Positions 11,218-23,699 of a stretch of 64,000 nt of DNA are shown piece after piece. The translations under genes were made by a program, and so were the position numbers. Positions within the stretch are counted from its first letter, which is position 1, and each line of letters starts with the position of its first letter. The DNA is from Leucocoprinus leucothites (taxonomy: Eukaryota; Basidiomycota; Agaricomycetes; Agaricales; Agaricaceae): contig JAACJO010000024.1 in NCBI GenBank assembly GCA_013368445.1, forward strand, positions 62,001 to 126,000, written 5' to 3'. The notes beneath the pieces are model-generated. The model had not been told where the DNA came from. It worked only from the letters and a program-made list of their open reading frames with translations, and did not search any database.

Positions 11218-14200
11218 ATGTCTTCTATCAACAATGGAGCTTCTCGCATCCCCGTCCTTCAAGGCCCTCAGAACTACCAATTCTGGTCCATGAGGATGCA
11301 GGGATACCTTTCCATGATCACGACCCCTGGAACCCCTCTTACGGGATGGACTGTCACAACTGGCTTGACACCTGCGCTTCCACCTCTTGTTGCTCCAGAA
11401 ATGGACACTGACGGTAATGTCATGAATGCAGCTGAAGCTTCTGCTTCCCATGCGCTTCGAACAGAGGAAGAACGTCGAAGGAACTTCCTTGAGCAATCTG
11501 CGATTGGCCTGCTTATTCAAGCGGTCCCAGATTCCATGCTCCATTTAATTGTCCAAGGAGACCCAGCCACTACTTGGGATGGCCTCCAATGCCTTTACGG
11601 CATTCAAGGTCCTGCATCTGTTTATGGCGACTTCATCCGCGCCGTCTCCTGGTCTCTCCCCGGAAACATGGATCCGGCTCAGTCCATCGCTGAGCTTGAA
11701 TCTTTATTCACTCGGATCGAAGGCACGACTGCGCGACTTCCCGAGGTGATCCGTGCCATGATTCTGCTTCACGCTGTCCCGCAAGGGATGGAAACCTTAG
11801 CGCAGTCAATCCTTGCGAACCAAATGCAAATGTCCCAACTTACATGGGATCTGGTCCGTAGCGCCATCCAGGCTGCTTGGTCCCAGAAGATGACTGCTTC
11901 CGCTTCTCGCGCCGGCCGCTCCAACGGCCAATGGCAGCAGAACCGGAACCCCGGCAATCAACAACGCCAGGGGCAAGGACAACAACAAGGGCTGTTTTGA
12001 TCACAGCCCCAGCAGCAGCCTCAGCAGCAGCAGCCTCCTAATCAGGGCGCTGGCCAGAAGCCTGGTAACCCCCAATCTGGTAATCCCGGCGGAGATGGCA
12101 AGAAAGGAAAACGTGGTAAGAGAGGAGGCAAAAAGGGTAAGGGCGCTGCTAATGAAGCTGCGACCGATGCCGACGCCACCAACTCCTCCGAAGTCACCAA
12201 CGTCGCTCCTCAATATGGCGCTTCCAGTGCCATTGGTTTCGCTGCCCCCGCTATCGCTAACCGTCCTCTCCTCGCGAACCGGATCGCCTCACTGGCAGAA
12301 CCGGCTAATGCAAGCCCTTCGTCATCCACACGCCACCTTGTTGCAGAAGCGCGAAAGAATACACCGCGGCTTCAGGAGCGAATCTCCGAATCTCCTCAGT
12401 CCGAGGGATATCGTCGCAGAAGCTCGAAAGCTTCCAAGGATAAAGTGCTAAAGATTTGGGATGAAAGGCTCGCCGACCTCGCGGTCGAAGCCGAAACAAC
12501 GGGCTCCATTATCAAGGAAATTCCTTATTATGGAGGAGATATGGATGAATGCCCACCTTCGCCAAGGATGACACCTCCGGCTGATCCAATGCTCGAATCC
12601 GACTCCGAGGGGGAGGATTCTGACGGGTGGACTTCTGGGTTGTGGACAACACAAGTCTTTTCTTCTATCTCTGATTGGATTAACACTGATACGGTGACGC
12701 CACAGCACGACCGAGAAAGGGCCTATCACCTCACTTGAGCCCGCTCCCATGTGAGTGCTCCTGGCCACGCTGAACATTTTTGCGGACTAGTTATGTCGTC
12801 TTTGGCTCCTGTATATACTTCTCTTGTATCGCGCACTATTTCGGTCGCCCCTGTGGGGCTGTTATTAAACTGTGATTTGACCTCTGTGCCGCGCTGTGTG
12901 AATCTATCTAAGTGTGAGAAAGCTCTATGTTGTCACTGTAAGGGAAAGAAAGCGCCCTCATGGGCTGCTTCTTGGATTCTTGATTCGGGTGCTTCCGCAC
13001 ATTTCACACCCTATTTGGACGATTTTTCTACAATCGAAATGGGGAAATTTGGTGAAATTCAGACAGCTAACAAGAACGCTCCCCTATTCATATCGGGTTG
13101 AGGCACTGTCTTGATCGAACACAAGATCCACGATAACGGAAAAACAATCACTGCGACGACTTCATTGTCTCCTGTGTTCTATGTAAAGGGTATGCACGAT
13201 CGCCTCATGTCTGCCGGACAACTCCTGGAATCCGGGTTGCACAGCAAGGCCGATAAACATGGTACTATCTTTCGGGATGAGTCAGGCAATGCTGTCTTGT
13301 CAGTGGCTCCTCGCTCTGAGTGGCAGCCTATGCTACAAACAGTAAGATGTCGAATTGTACATTTGAATGCTTCGAGCCATGTAGCTCAGCATCCTGACTA
13401 TAATATCTGGCATCAACGTTTAGGACATCCGTCTAATTGCGTGTTGAGCAAAACAAACGACTCCACGTTGAATGGACCTCAGGTTTCAATTCCCGATCAT
13501 TCGCGCCCTTGTCCAGGCTGCATGAAAGGGAAGATGCACCAGAAACCCTTTAACGATAACCCAATTCGGGCAAAAGAAGCCTTTGAGCATGTTCACAGTG
13601 ATCTCTTTGAGCTCCCCATCATATCTTATCACAAGTACAAATGGGTCATGACCTTATTGGACGATTACTCCTCATTTGCCCATGTGGTGCTTCTGCGATC
13701 AAAAGCAGAAGCAGCTCCCCGTATGGTTGAGCTTCTAACTTATGTTCAGAACCAATTTGGCAAATCGATTCGTCGATTTACATCCGATCGAGGAGGAGAA
13801 TTCGTAGCAGGTACCCTGCAAGATTATCTTAGGGTGAAAGGGATTGAGTTCACACCGAGTGCGCCCCGCGTCCATCAACAGAATGGGCGAGCAGAAAGAT
13901 TGAATTGAACACTGCATGAGAAGGCGCAAGCCATGCGACTTCACGCGTGTCTTCCAGATTCATGGTGGGATTTCGCGATTAACACCGCAACCCACATCTA
14001 CAATCGCACATCGATGAACCGCATCCAATGGAAAACTCCGTTTGAGTTAGTACATAGACATAAACCTGACATCAGTCACCTACAAGTATTCGGTTGTGCT
14101 GCATATGTGTTCCTTCTGGACGAAATGTGCCCGAATAAATTATCTGCGAAATCTGAACTGATGATCTTCGTTGGATATGATTGGGAGAAGAATTACATCT

Positions 14201-16533
14201 TTCTCTGCCATACTCGAGGGAACGCTGAGTTTATCTCGCCGACTGTCATCTTTGATGAAAAGATGTTCCCAAAATGTCCAGATCAAAAACCCGCAGTTTA
14301 CCCCGAGCCGCCTCGCACTGAGATTCCTCCAATCTCGACTATTCCAAATGTTCCAAATATAGACCATCTGCCTGCACCTTGAGGAGGAGAGCCGCCTCGT
14401 GTGCCTTCACCTTGTGCTCCTCCACGCCCTAAAACACCTTCACCTCCTAGATTGCCAAGTCCACCTCTTTCTTATGCTGATCCGGAAGATCACGATCCAA
14501 AAGAAGAGGAAGAAGAAGTCAAGCTACCTCCTTCTCCGGGACCTTCGCGAAAGGAACCTGGTCCACATAAACGTGCTCGGTCTCCATCTCCACCCGAGGT
14601 ACCGCCACCGCGACCTTCGGTCCAGGATGATCTTGATGCACTAGAACGGCTCGACCGCTGGGTCACCGAACGTGAAAACCGCCGTCCTAGGCAAAATGTT
14701 CAACCTCCGAACAGACCAGGAAACGTGTATGGTGATAGGAGTGACCCTCTTGATGTCATCCGACGATATAGGGAACTCAATCCTAACTTACCACGCAATC
14801 GTGCTCAATATCGACCTATTCCTGGAGCAATTTCCGATGAGGAAGCTCGGAACAGATTATGAAATTGGAATATCCCTCACCCGGATAGTAGTATCGACAC
14901 TAAACCGTCATCTACCGATTTTGTGAAGTTTGTGAAGGAAGGGGGGGTAAAATTAGTCGATTTCCTTCTCGCACAACGCGCCAATGGGCCAGTTCCCGAA
15001 CAGTTTCGAGATATCGCGAACTTAGATGCTGAAACTCAAACTAAATGGCAAAAAGTGATGCTTGAGGAATTAGACACGCTTCACAAGCATGGTGTATACG
15101 AGCTCGTTGATCTCCCAAAAGAAAGGAGAGCTATTAAAAATAGATGGGTTTATAACATCAAGTCCGATAATCGATATCGCTCTCGCCTTGTTGCAAAAGG
15201 GTTCTCCCAGATTGAGGGAATCGACTTTGATGAACTCTTTTCTCCAGTTGTCCGATATGAGACCGCGCGCCTACTTCTTGGCATTGCAGCGCTTGAGGAC
15301 TTTGACCTTCACTCTGTTGACGTCAAAACAGCCTATTTATATGGCGATCTGGATGAAGAGATCTATATGGAACAGCCAGAAGGATTCCGACTTCCTGGCC
15401 ATGAGAAGAAAGTCTGGAGATTACGCAAAGCGATCTACGGTCTAAAACAAGCTGGCTTATCTTGGTGGAAAGCACTCACTTCATCGATGCTGAAACTTGG
15501 ATTCAAGCGCTGTAAGTCCGACGCTGGCGTTTATCATTTCACACATCCCAAGACCGGCGAGCGTGTCTTTGCGGTCATTTATGTGGATGATGTCTTTTTT
15601 ATGGGTAAAAAGAATTCCCTGCTCCTTTCCGAGTTGAAGCAAAAATTCATGACTACTTGGGAATGTCGTGACCAAGGTGAACTTTCTGAGTTCCTAGGCA
15701 TGAACATATCACGCGATCAAAAAGAGAGAAAACTCTATATAGATCAAATGAAATACCTCAATAAGGTTCTTGAGAAGTTTGAGATTCCCAAAGGCGCGAA
15801 ATTCACACTGCTGCCATCCGGATTCATATTTGAACCCTATGTCGATAAGGTAGATCCTAAGTTTAGAACTCGTTATCAACAGTTAGTTGGATCGCTGATG
15901 TATCTTATGATCGGATCGAGACCTGACATATCCTTTGCGGTTGTCAAACTCTCCCAGCAATCTGCTGCCCCTTCCAATGCGCACTTCCGGGCTGGACTCC
16001 ATGTGCTGCAATATTTGTGATCAACGCGCAATTATCAACTTGTATTTGATGGAGCCTCTAATCAGGCCGTCATTGCTTGTTCCGATAGTGATTGGGCGCA
16101 AGACGGACAGTCTCGACGATCTGTTACGGGTAATTTTGTTACAATAGTGCGTGGACCTGTAAGCTGGCTTAGCTGCAAGCAGAAAACTGTCGCTTTGTCA
16201 TCCACTGAAGCTGAGTATATGGCGCTATCTGATTGCAGCCGCCAACTGATGTGGATTCGACAACTTCTCGAAGAGATAGGTTTTAAAATACCTGCTCCGA
16301 TTCTCTATGGTGATAATATCGGATCTATCTTCTGGAGCGAGAACCCTGTTCAAGAAAAACGCTCGAAGCATATTGATATACGATACCACTATATCCGAGA
16401 TATCGTAGAAGAAGGTGCCATTGAGTTGGAATTTATCGAGGGCTCAAACAACCCTGCCGATATTCTGACAAAAAACCTCGGTTCAATTCTCTTCAATAAA
16501 TTTGTTTATTCTCTGGGTATCGAATTTCTTTAG
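11218..16533 (+). pseudogene. Copia Gag-Pol polyprotein, one frame with seven TGA codons
   Basis: One reading frame of 1771 codons from ATG 11218 to TAG 16531-16533 carries every domain. Gag is followed by a Gln-rich linker. The protease has DSGAS (Asp codon at 12982). The integrase has an H-x4-H / C-x2-C finger, then Asp in HSDLF and SDRGGEF and Glu in NGRAERLN. The reverse transcriptase has YVDD at 15580-15591. RNase H has SSTEAEYMA and the KHIDIRYHY region near 16370. Seven internal stops, all TGA, end at 12000, 12738, 13101, 13908, 14382, 14862 and 16020. At several, copia relatives have Arg (after RLN in integrase, after QYL before RNase H), so CGA to TGA change is the simplest reading. 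No frameshift was found. Translational readthrough is an alternative. Confidence 0.9.
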
Positions 16534-16601
16534 TGCTTTAATAGCTGCTTAAAAAACGAAGCACTTTCATAGTCGCTCAATTATGCATCTCCCGCCATTT
16601 C

Positions 16602-16614
16602 GAGTGAGGAGGAG
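16602..16614 (+). promoter_or_regulatory. Copia polypurine tract
   Basis: GAGTGAGGAGGAG immediately precedes the 3' LTR, the expected place for the plus-strand primer of reverse transcription. Confidence 0.75.
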
Positions 16615-16987
16615 TGTTGAATCACGTGCACGTTTACACACTGCTATGTTCATGTTCACTCTCAATTATGATATATGCATTCTATTAATAGATACCACTA
16701 TGTTTACGCACTGATACTTCGTGCGGACTATACATGTTTCACTATACGTTTTACTTGTACCCTTTACCACCTCGAAACGATGGTGTAATACTCTCTTTAT
16801 AGTAGAAACTATTCGAACTCTTTAGTATAAATACTTTGTATTTTCTTCGTTATTCTACAGTCAATTCGATACTCTCAGTCGCAACTACTACTTCTAACAA
16901 CTCCCATAACAGACCAACTGCCTAGTAAAGTGAGTCTCGACCTCGTCGTCTACCTTCACTGCTACGCTCCCCGTTGCTGCTTTGACA
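16615..16987 (+). repeat. Copia 3' LTR
   Basis: 373 bp, same length as the 5' LTR. Five substitutions against it, each a CpG lost to TpG or CpA (three near the start, two near the end). Confidence 0.95.
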
Positions 16988-16992
16988 ACACA

Positions 16993-17340
16993 GATATCTG
17001 ACCCAGAACAAATATTTGAGGGCTCATCGGATGAACGAGAAATGAAAAAAAAATCATGCAGTCACCACAGATGGGAGGGGTGGGTGCTGGTGCGTCTACA
17101 CGGTGGAGGTGAGGGGACGGGTTGAATTGGATTCGCTGGCCACTGGGGTGGCTTTATAATAGAGGGGTGGCAAGAGTCCATTATTCAGTGTATAGACGTA
17201 GCCTAGGTTTTTTTGGGCCCATGTATCATTCATGTAGAGTGAAACTTCCTGTTGACATGGATGATTGAGATACGAGCAGCTGAGTGCATCGTCAGTAAAA
17301 ACTCGGTGTGCAGCCATATACACACTATGCTGTTATTAAA
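16993..17340. other. Continuation of the duplicated block beyond the copia element
   Basis: This flank matches about 57856-58165 in the second block (for example AATATTTGAGGGCTCATCGG in both). No gene supported. Similarity fades at about 17315, marking the end of the duplicated unit on this side. Confidence 0.6.
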
Positions 17341-17740
17341 TATCATCACAAAAAATCTAACAACCCAATTCCGCATGATGAACCTGACAGCGGGCACCTG
17401 GCTGGGTAGTACCTTGTAAGGCCTGACAGGCACATGTATCTCTTCCATCTGTACAATACTACCCTCCATTTTAAGTTAATATACCAGAGATGGCCATGCA
17501 TACTGACATTTCAAAATCGGTGCAGCCATCTTCTTGTCTCATCAGATCTGTATCATATCTGCTAATGATGAACTTGACAGGTCACATCATGTTGGATAGT
17601 ATCTCATATAGTCTGACATGGAAAGTTAACATCTCTATCTGTCTGGGTGCTGAAGTACAGCTCATGCTAATCTATGAGGGATATATCATATCCATACATA
17701 TTTGATGACTTGAGCTCAGAGCCATTACTTCCTTGTCCTG
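17341..17740. repeat. Anonymous spacer with an imperfect tandem duplication
   Basis: A stretch starting at about 17376 (TGATGAACCTGACAG) recurs about 190 bp later at 17566 (TGATGAACTTGACAG), with similar bases following for about 55 bp. No coding potential seen. Confidence 0.5.
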
Positions 17741-18300
17741 TGTTAAGAGTGCAAATGCTACGGGTAGGGAGCTGATGTTCAGGACTGGATGGGCAGAGGT
17801 GGGACAGAGACAAGACAGAAGTCAGTCGTCGAACACAGGAGCAGGTCATGGCCTCAACTTATGTGTTGTGCCGACTACTGACACTTGACCTGGATTTCAG
17901 ACAAGGGAAGAGAGCAGAGGACGAATAGAGAGCAGAGGTAAAACTAGCATATCACTAAGTTGATTATCAGACTGAGGAACCCAAGTACAAAATCATGCTA
18001 CTTATATACAATGTGGAATATAGGATTGGATAAGGAAAACAAGCAAGGTAGTAAATGGAGAAATAATCAAAGTGGAGTCCACAAATTTTACAAGACTAGA
18101 AGATATAAAATTTACTATTAAACAGTTGTCAGAAAATTTCGACAAGGTGGTATGAATTAATAAAATGGAAGATGTCAGAATAAGTCTGAAGGAAAAGACT
18201 GATAAAAACCAAAGCAACTGATATGCAAAAGCAGATAAGAGTTCATGAAAATAATACCAAGTTTGAACTGTCAGCCATTCTTGGGGATTGGCTCGTGACA
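17741..18300 (-). repeat. Chromovirus 1 LTR (3' LTR of the minus-strand element)
   Basis: 560 bp. A TATATAAG on the minus strand near 18002 suits a promoter reading toward the minus strand. The adjoining inner sequence, on the minus strand AAGGGGGGAATAC (18301-18313), is a good polypurine tract. Confidence 0.93.
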
Positions 18301-18313
18301 GTATTCCCCCCTT
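18301..18313 (-). promoter_or_regulatory. Chromovirus 1 polypurine tract
   Basis: Minus-strand AAGGGGGGAATAC abuts the 3' LTR. Confidence 0.65.
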
Positions 18314-18465
18314 AGGGCTGAGCCCTTGAAGCCATGTGACTTGATCGTGGGAACCAATTCAAACTCTGTATAAATTCCGCTCTGAGGAAAAAAATAAGCT
18401 TTCTCACAACTTAACTCTCTATATCTACTATGATGCCCAATTCCGCTACATAAGGATCCAACCTG

Positions 18466-19684
18466 ATGTCTGATAGTGACCTTGAAAATGAACTTCACAA
18501 GATGGATGAGGAGGATGCTCAGAAGGCAGCTGAGGAAGAGGAGAGGAAGAAGAGAGAAGCTATGGAAGCCAAAAAGAAGAAGTGCGAGGAGGTGGAATGG
18601 CAGAAGAGGAAGGAAGAGTTGTGGAGGAAGATGGCAGAGAAGAAACAGAGAGAGGCAGAGGAAGCTGAGAAAAAGAGAAAGGAGGCCAAGGAAGCTGAGC
18701 AGCTACAAAAGGAGAAGGAAGAGGCCGAACTGGCAGAACAGATTCAGCTCGAGGCTGAGAAGAAGGAGAAGGAAAGACAGGAGAAGGAGAAGGGGAAAGG
18801 AAAAAAGAGAGCAATGGAGGTAGAGGTTGAGATAGTGGAGAGTCCAGTGAAGAAAACAAAAACAACAGAAAATGCGAAGGCAGGAACTGGGGCTCGAAAG
18901 CCTCATGCAAAACCAACAAGTGGGCCAGCTGAGACAGCCAGGCTAATTCAACGGAGTGCGGCTGCTGGCCTCTCCAAGTACCAACTCATGGAGTTGGATG
19001 ATCAAGATGACGACCCACTGTGGATGCCCAGCTCTGGTTTGGCTGGGGATGGAAGAGATAAAACTACTGCCCTACGAAGATGTGGAAACTATGATGCCAA
19101 GGGAGGAAAGATAAAGATGGGTGGAGATAACAAGTGTGGGCAGTGCTTGCATTTGGGCAAGAATTGCACTGAGCAAAGCAATGCATGAGTGACTCCTGAT
19201 TTCTGGATTCAGCTGAGCAATTGACAACATCCACAGGGGCAAGTACATGTGCGAGCCATGCCATACTTCAAAGCAGAAGTGTGCGGTTCTGACAAAGGCT
19301 GACAAACAGCCTCATGAGCAAATGTACAAGCTCACTGTCGAGCAGAGGAAGACTTGTGCCATTCAATCAGCCATTCTCAAGGAGCTGAAGGGGATCCAGG
19401 CCGAGTTGGGAACTCAGCACTTGGCAATAGTGTTGAGTATCCGGTCCCAGACAAAGGTCATGGACAGGCTGGCCAAGGGCTTTGAAGAGTTCTACAACTG
19501 GCTTGTCCTTGATGACAAGGTGATGGACAATGAGGCACATGAGAAGGCACAGGCAGAGTTGGATGCCAGGTTGGCCACTAAGAAGAAGACTGTGCTGGAG
19601 ACGTCAGATGCTAGGTCTGGAAATGAGGGGAGGATGGAGAGGAGGAGAATGAGGGAGAGAAGGAGGATGAGAGTGGTAGTAAGT
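18466..19684 (+). pseudogene. Antisense accessory gene in chromovirus 1: coiled coil plus Zn2Cys6-like cluster
   Basis: It lies inside the retroelement but is read on the opposite strand to gag-pol. Exon 1 (18466-19184) encodes a Lys/Glu-rich region, residues about 12-125, with strong coiled-coil character and a basic KKTK stretch. It ends in C-x2-C-x6-C (Cys codons at 19135, 19144, 19165). After a 52-nt intron (19185-19236, acceptor CCACAG) the frame continues with GKYM and C-x2-C-x6-C. Spliced, the spacing is C-x2-C-x6-C-x10-C-x2-C-x6-C, the consensus of fungal Zn2Cys6 DNA-binding clusters. The donor now reads ATGAGT after a C, as expected if GTGAGT lost its CpG. Near 19630 a one-base loss shifts out of an acidic tail that ends at TAG 19682-19684. 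Probably a DNA-binding or regulatory protein of the element; now inactive. Confidence 0.65.
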
Positions 19685-20029
19685 AGGTTGTTTCTTCTGG
19701 TCCTTCCACTCAGCTCATGTGCTCATTGTCTTTTTATTGCATCATGTATATCTCGTGCTTTTTGGGACTTCTTTGAAATTTGCATGGTATTTTTCTTGGG
19801 ACAAGGTATGAGGAGCAATCTGAAGTAAGAAAAAGGATGAGAGAGAGATGAGGCTATTGGGTGTAAGTGAAAACAAAATGGTAAGTAAGAAAGTACGAAA
19901 AATTGTCTAAGTCCAAAAGAAAATGAGTGAGCTAGTATCATAGAATGGGTAAAGAAAATACGTAGCCAAAATAAAGTCTAGAATAAAGGAAGTGGGCCAG
20001 GCTTGTCAGGATAAGCAGAATAGAAATCA

Positions 20030-23000
20030 GAGAGAAGTTCAGTTGCATGTGTAAGTTTGGTAGCAGGTAACCACAAAGATTCTTCATCAGTATCTTCATA
20101 TCCCAACCAGATGACCTTGTAAAGGAGTTTGCATACATGATGTCAATTGATTTTTGAGTCTATGATGTGGGTGATCTCATACTCCGGTTCATCATCAATG
20201 ATAGCGGGAGCAGGAGCCAGTTCTGTGTGATCAGAGAATGGATTGGGTGTGGTCAGCTCAAGCATGGAAATGTGAAAGACAGGATGAACAGCGCACATGG
20301 AATCTGGAAGGTGAAGGGTGAACAAGTGAGAGCCAGGTTGAGCAATAATTTCATATAGACTGAGATATTTTTTGGAAAGCTTTTTGGATGGACAGGTAGT
20401 ATGGAAGAATTGAGCTTTCACAAAAACTTTTTGGCCAACTTTGAACTCCAGGGCTGGTAACTGACATACATCAGCAGATCATTGGTAGTGTTCTTGAGCA
20501 GTGGCTATCTCAGCCTTGAGAGTCATATATAATTCATTGAGGTTGACTGCAAAGTTGCGTATGTGAGCCAATGTGATATCACATTCAGGATGGACTGTAA
20601 TGTTAGGGTGATAACCCTTGTTGGTGAAGAAGGGCGAAATTCCAGTGGTAGCACTGGGTATGTTGTTGTATGCGAATTCTGCAAGTGGGAGGAGGTTGGA
20701 CCAGTTGTTCTGCTGATAGTTGCAGTAAACATGAAGGTACTGCTCTAGCATTTGGTTAGTTCGTTCCATCTGTCCATCACCTTCAGGATGATAACTGGAT
20801 GTGAAGTGAAGGCACATGTCCAGAGCCATGCCGAGGGAATGGAAGAAGTGTGAGATGAACTCTGAACCACGATCAGAAGTGACATGAGAAAGAACACTGT
20901 GCTTAGAGAATATGTGAATGACGAATAACTGTGCCAGTTCTGCTGAAGTGATAGTGTCATGGGTTGGAATGAATACAGCCTGTTTGGTGAGTTAGTCAAC
21001 AATAATGAGGATGGTGTCAAAGCCAGAGGAGGAAGGGAGTTTCTTGATGAAGTCCATTGAAATTGAATTCTAAGGGCATTCAGGAATGGGGAGTTGCTTG
21101 AGGTTACTGTATGGCTTATGGTGCTGAGACTTGGATTGCATACAGGTAACACAGGATTTACAGAAAGCCTTGACCTGAGATTGGATATCAGGCTAGGTGT
21201 ACTTGTGTTGGATGAGTTCAAGGGTCTTGTTCTGACCAAAATGGCCAGAAAGGACATGATCATGTTTGTATTGTAGAACTCTGAGTCAAGGTTGTTGATG
21301 TCAGGTATGTAGATCCTGTTGTTGAGCTGAAGGAAACCAGCGAATCGACCAACCAGCAGCCTTTGGGATGAGTGGTATGAGCAGATGCAATCGGGTCTAA
21401 AGGAAGTGAGGCAAGGATATCAGAGTGAAGTTTCTTGAGATCTAGTATGGTGGCAGCATGAAGGGAAGGAGTTGAAAAATAAGTAGCTCAAACTGAAGCT
21501 GATAACTGTTTATGCAAAAATACAGGACGGAAATTATGAGGATTGACTGAAGCATAGCCATTATTCCCCCCTTTAGGGTAGATGTCCCATTGTCTAGTGC
21601 AAGTATCAGGCTTGGTTCCAAGTTGGCCGGGTTGGAAATGGATAATAAGGTTGAACTGTGATATGAACTCAGACCAATGAGCCTGTCAACAAGTTAGGAT
21701 CTTCATAGTGCAGCAGTATTCCAGGTTCTTGTGATTGGTAACAATGTCAATAGGAAGTGGGGCTCCTTCAAGGTAATGCTGCCAGGTGTGGAAAGCCTCG
21801 ATGATAGCAAGGAGCTCTTTGTCATAAGTGTCATAGTTTAACTCAGCTGTGTTGAAGGTGCAGGAGTGGAAGGCAATTGGGTGAACTTCGTTATCATCTA
21901 TGACAATGGAAAGGATGGCAGCAAGTGCATAATCAGAAGCATCAGTCTCAATGATGATCTGGGTGTTGGGTATCCAGTGAGTGAGTATAGGAGCAGTGGT
22001 GAACGTTTCTTTGAGGGAGTTAAAGGCTTTATGACACCGTTCATTGAAGTTCCACTTAGATGCTTTTTGGGTGAGGTGTGTAAGTGGGATGACAATATCA
22101 GAATAGTTGTAAATGAAGTGTCAATATAAATTGGTGAAACCAAGAAAAGACTGAATGTCTTTAACTTTCTTCCTTCAGGCCACTCCTGGATGATTTTGAT
22201 CTTGTCTTCCAACATTTTTAGACCATCTGGTGAGAGGATATACCCAAGGTATTCAACAGACTTGGAATGAAACTTGCATTTTTCCGCTTTAGCATATAAG
22301 CCATGCTTGCAGAGCTGCTTGAGGACATCTCAAACATGTTTCTTGTGTGTGTTGAGGTCATCAGAGTAAATGAGGATGTCATCAAGATAGACCATGATGC
22401 AGACATCAAGGAGGTCGGAAAAGATGTCATTCATGAACTGCTGGAAAGCTGCAGGTGTGTTGGTGAGTCCAAAAGGCATAACCAGCCATTCAAAAGATCC
22501 ATAGCAGGTCCTGAAAGCCATTTTCCATTTGTCTCCTTCAGCGATCTGAATGAGGTGATAAGCATGTTGAAGGTCTATCTTGGTGTAAATGCGGGCTTTG
22601 TGAGGAGAGTCAAGTAAGTCAGAGATGAGCAGGAGTGGGTAGCAATCCTTCTTGGTGATGCAATTAAGGCTGTGGAAATTGACACAAAGTTGTAATGAAC
22701 TGTCTTTCTTCCGAACGAAGAGAACGGGTGTGTCATGAGGCAAGGAAGTGGGGTGGATAAATCCAATAGATAAGTGTTCAGCAATAAATTCGTGGAGCGA
22801 CTCAAGCTCGGATGGAGATAATGAATAGATAGTGCCAATGAGAGGTTGAGCACCCTCTTCAATATTGATTTTGAGATCATAAGGGCAATGCAGTGCAAGG
22901 CTATTGGCATGAGCTTTGCTGAACACATTGGTGAATTCATGATATTCATCAGGCACTTTAGAAAGGTCAATTGACTTGTTGGAAACCTGAACCAAATTGG

Positions 23001-23646
23001 CGGAAGCAGAAGGCGAGCTGAGATTGAGGTGGAAGTTTACTAAACCAGGAAGGCACGAAGTGCAAATGTATGCAGCAGCATTGATGATAGAAACATGAGG
23101 AGCTGTTGCAATACCAGAAGTAGACATAGAAGTCCCAGAGGATGGTGAATTCAGAGGAGGAGTGTCAGCTGTCGGGCTAGGAGCAGGTGACAATGTAGGA
23201 GCTGCTATGGGAGCAGATGTGACGTGGGCAGAAGGGGCAAGATTATCCTGCAAATGTGATCAGAAGGATATACTGATCAAAACCCAGTCAATCAACAGAT
23301 TGTAGCAGGTGAGCCAGTTGTGTCCTAGTACCACAGAGCAGGAAGAATCAAGCTGAGTGATGTAGAAGTCAATAGTCATACATTCACCAGTAGAGAAAGT
23401 AACAGGCAGATTCACAAGTTCAGTAATGTAACTATTTGATGATCCATCAAATAGGCGAAGCTCGATAGGAGGCAAGGGTGAAGTTGGAAGAGAGTGAGTG
23501 TGGATGAAATCAGAATCTATGAAGCAATGAGTCGAGCTGGAATCAATGAGAGCACAAAATGGTATCTGTTGAATATTATCAGATGAGCAAATAAGAGAGG
23601 AAGTGAGAGAAGCGATAAGAGAATTTGGGTCGGAAAGGGTGGACAC
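20030..23646 (-). pseudogene. Chromovirus 1 Pol: protease, RT, RNase H, integrase, chromodomain
   Basis: Minus strand. The protease lies at 23646-23260, with IDSSS where IDSGS is usual and a VLGHNWL motif. Reverse transcriptase follows at about 22990-22300, with YLDD at 22378-22389 and the FGLTN/PAAFQ region. RNase H is at about 22000-21600 with frameshifts. The integrase core is at about 21060-20480 (SMDF, TSDRGSEF, GQMERTNQMLEQ). The tail carries a chromodomain at about 20190-20030 (EYEITHIIDSK...VIWLGYEDTDEE). Several stops sit where relatives have Arg: after SISF (23257), before DVLKQL (22330), before SADV (20476) and after DSKIN (20143). The chromodomain is known to target integration to particular chromatin. 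Confidence 0.88.
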
Positions 23647-23699
23647 ATTGAGGCAGAGGAGACTCTCTGGTACACAGATGAGCTCAATGCGACCCCCAG

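Larger units (their letters stand above)
10581..16992 (+). mobile_element. Complete Ty1/copia LTR retrotransposon with ACACA target duplication
   Basis: The element proper is 10586-16987 (6402 bp). It is bounded by two 373-bp LTRs beginning TGTTGAATCACG and ending GACA. The 5-bp target duplication ACACA is at 10581-10585 and 16988-16992. Between the LTRs lie a primer-binding site, one gag-pol frame in copia order (Gag, protease, integrase, reverse transcriptase, RNase H) and a polypurine tract. The LTRs differ at only 5 sites, all CpG in the 5' copy and TpG or CpA in the 3' copy, so insertion is fairly recent. It interrupts a block whose second copy at 57.8 kb has no insertion. Seven in-frame TGA codons probably make it non-autonomous now. 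Confidence 0.95.

Noticed and set aside
11998..16020. Copia split into eight separate genes
   Set aside because: All pieces are in one frame, in copia domain order, separated only by TGA codons; one decayed polyprotein is simpler.
17741..18300. Terminal inverted repeat DNA transposon instead of an LTR element
   Set aside because: The two end repeats are direct, 560 bp, TG...CA, with a 5-bp target duplication and gag-pol inside.
18560..18919. Ser/Pro/Leu-rich minus-strand ORF
   Set aside because: Shadow of the Lys/Glu-rich coiled coil encoded on the plus strand.
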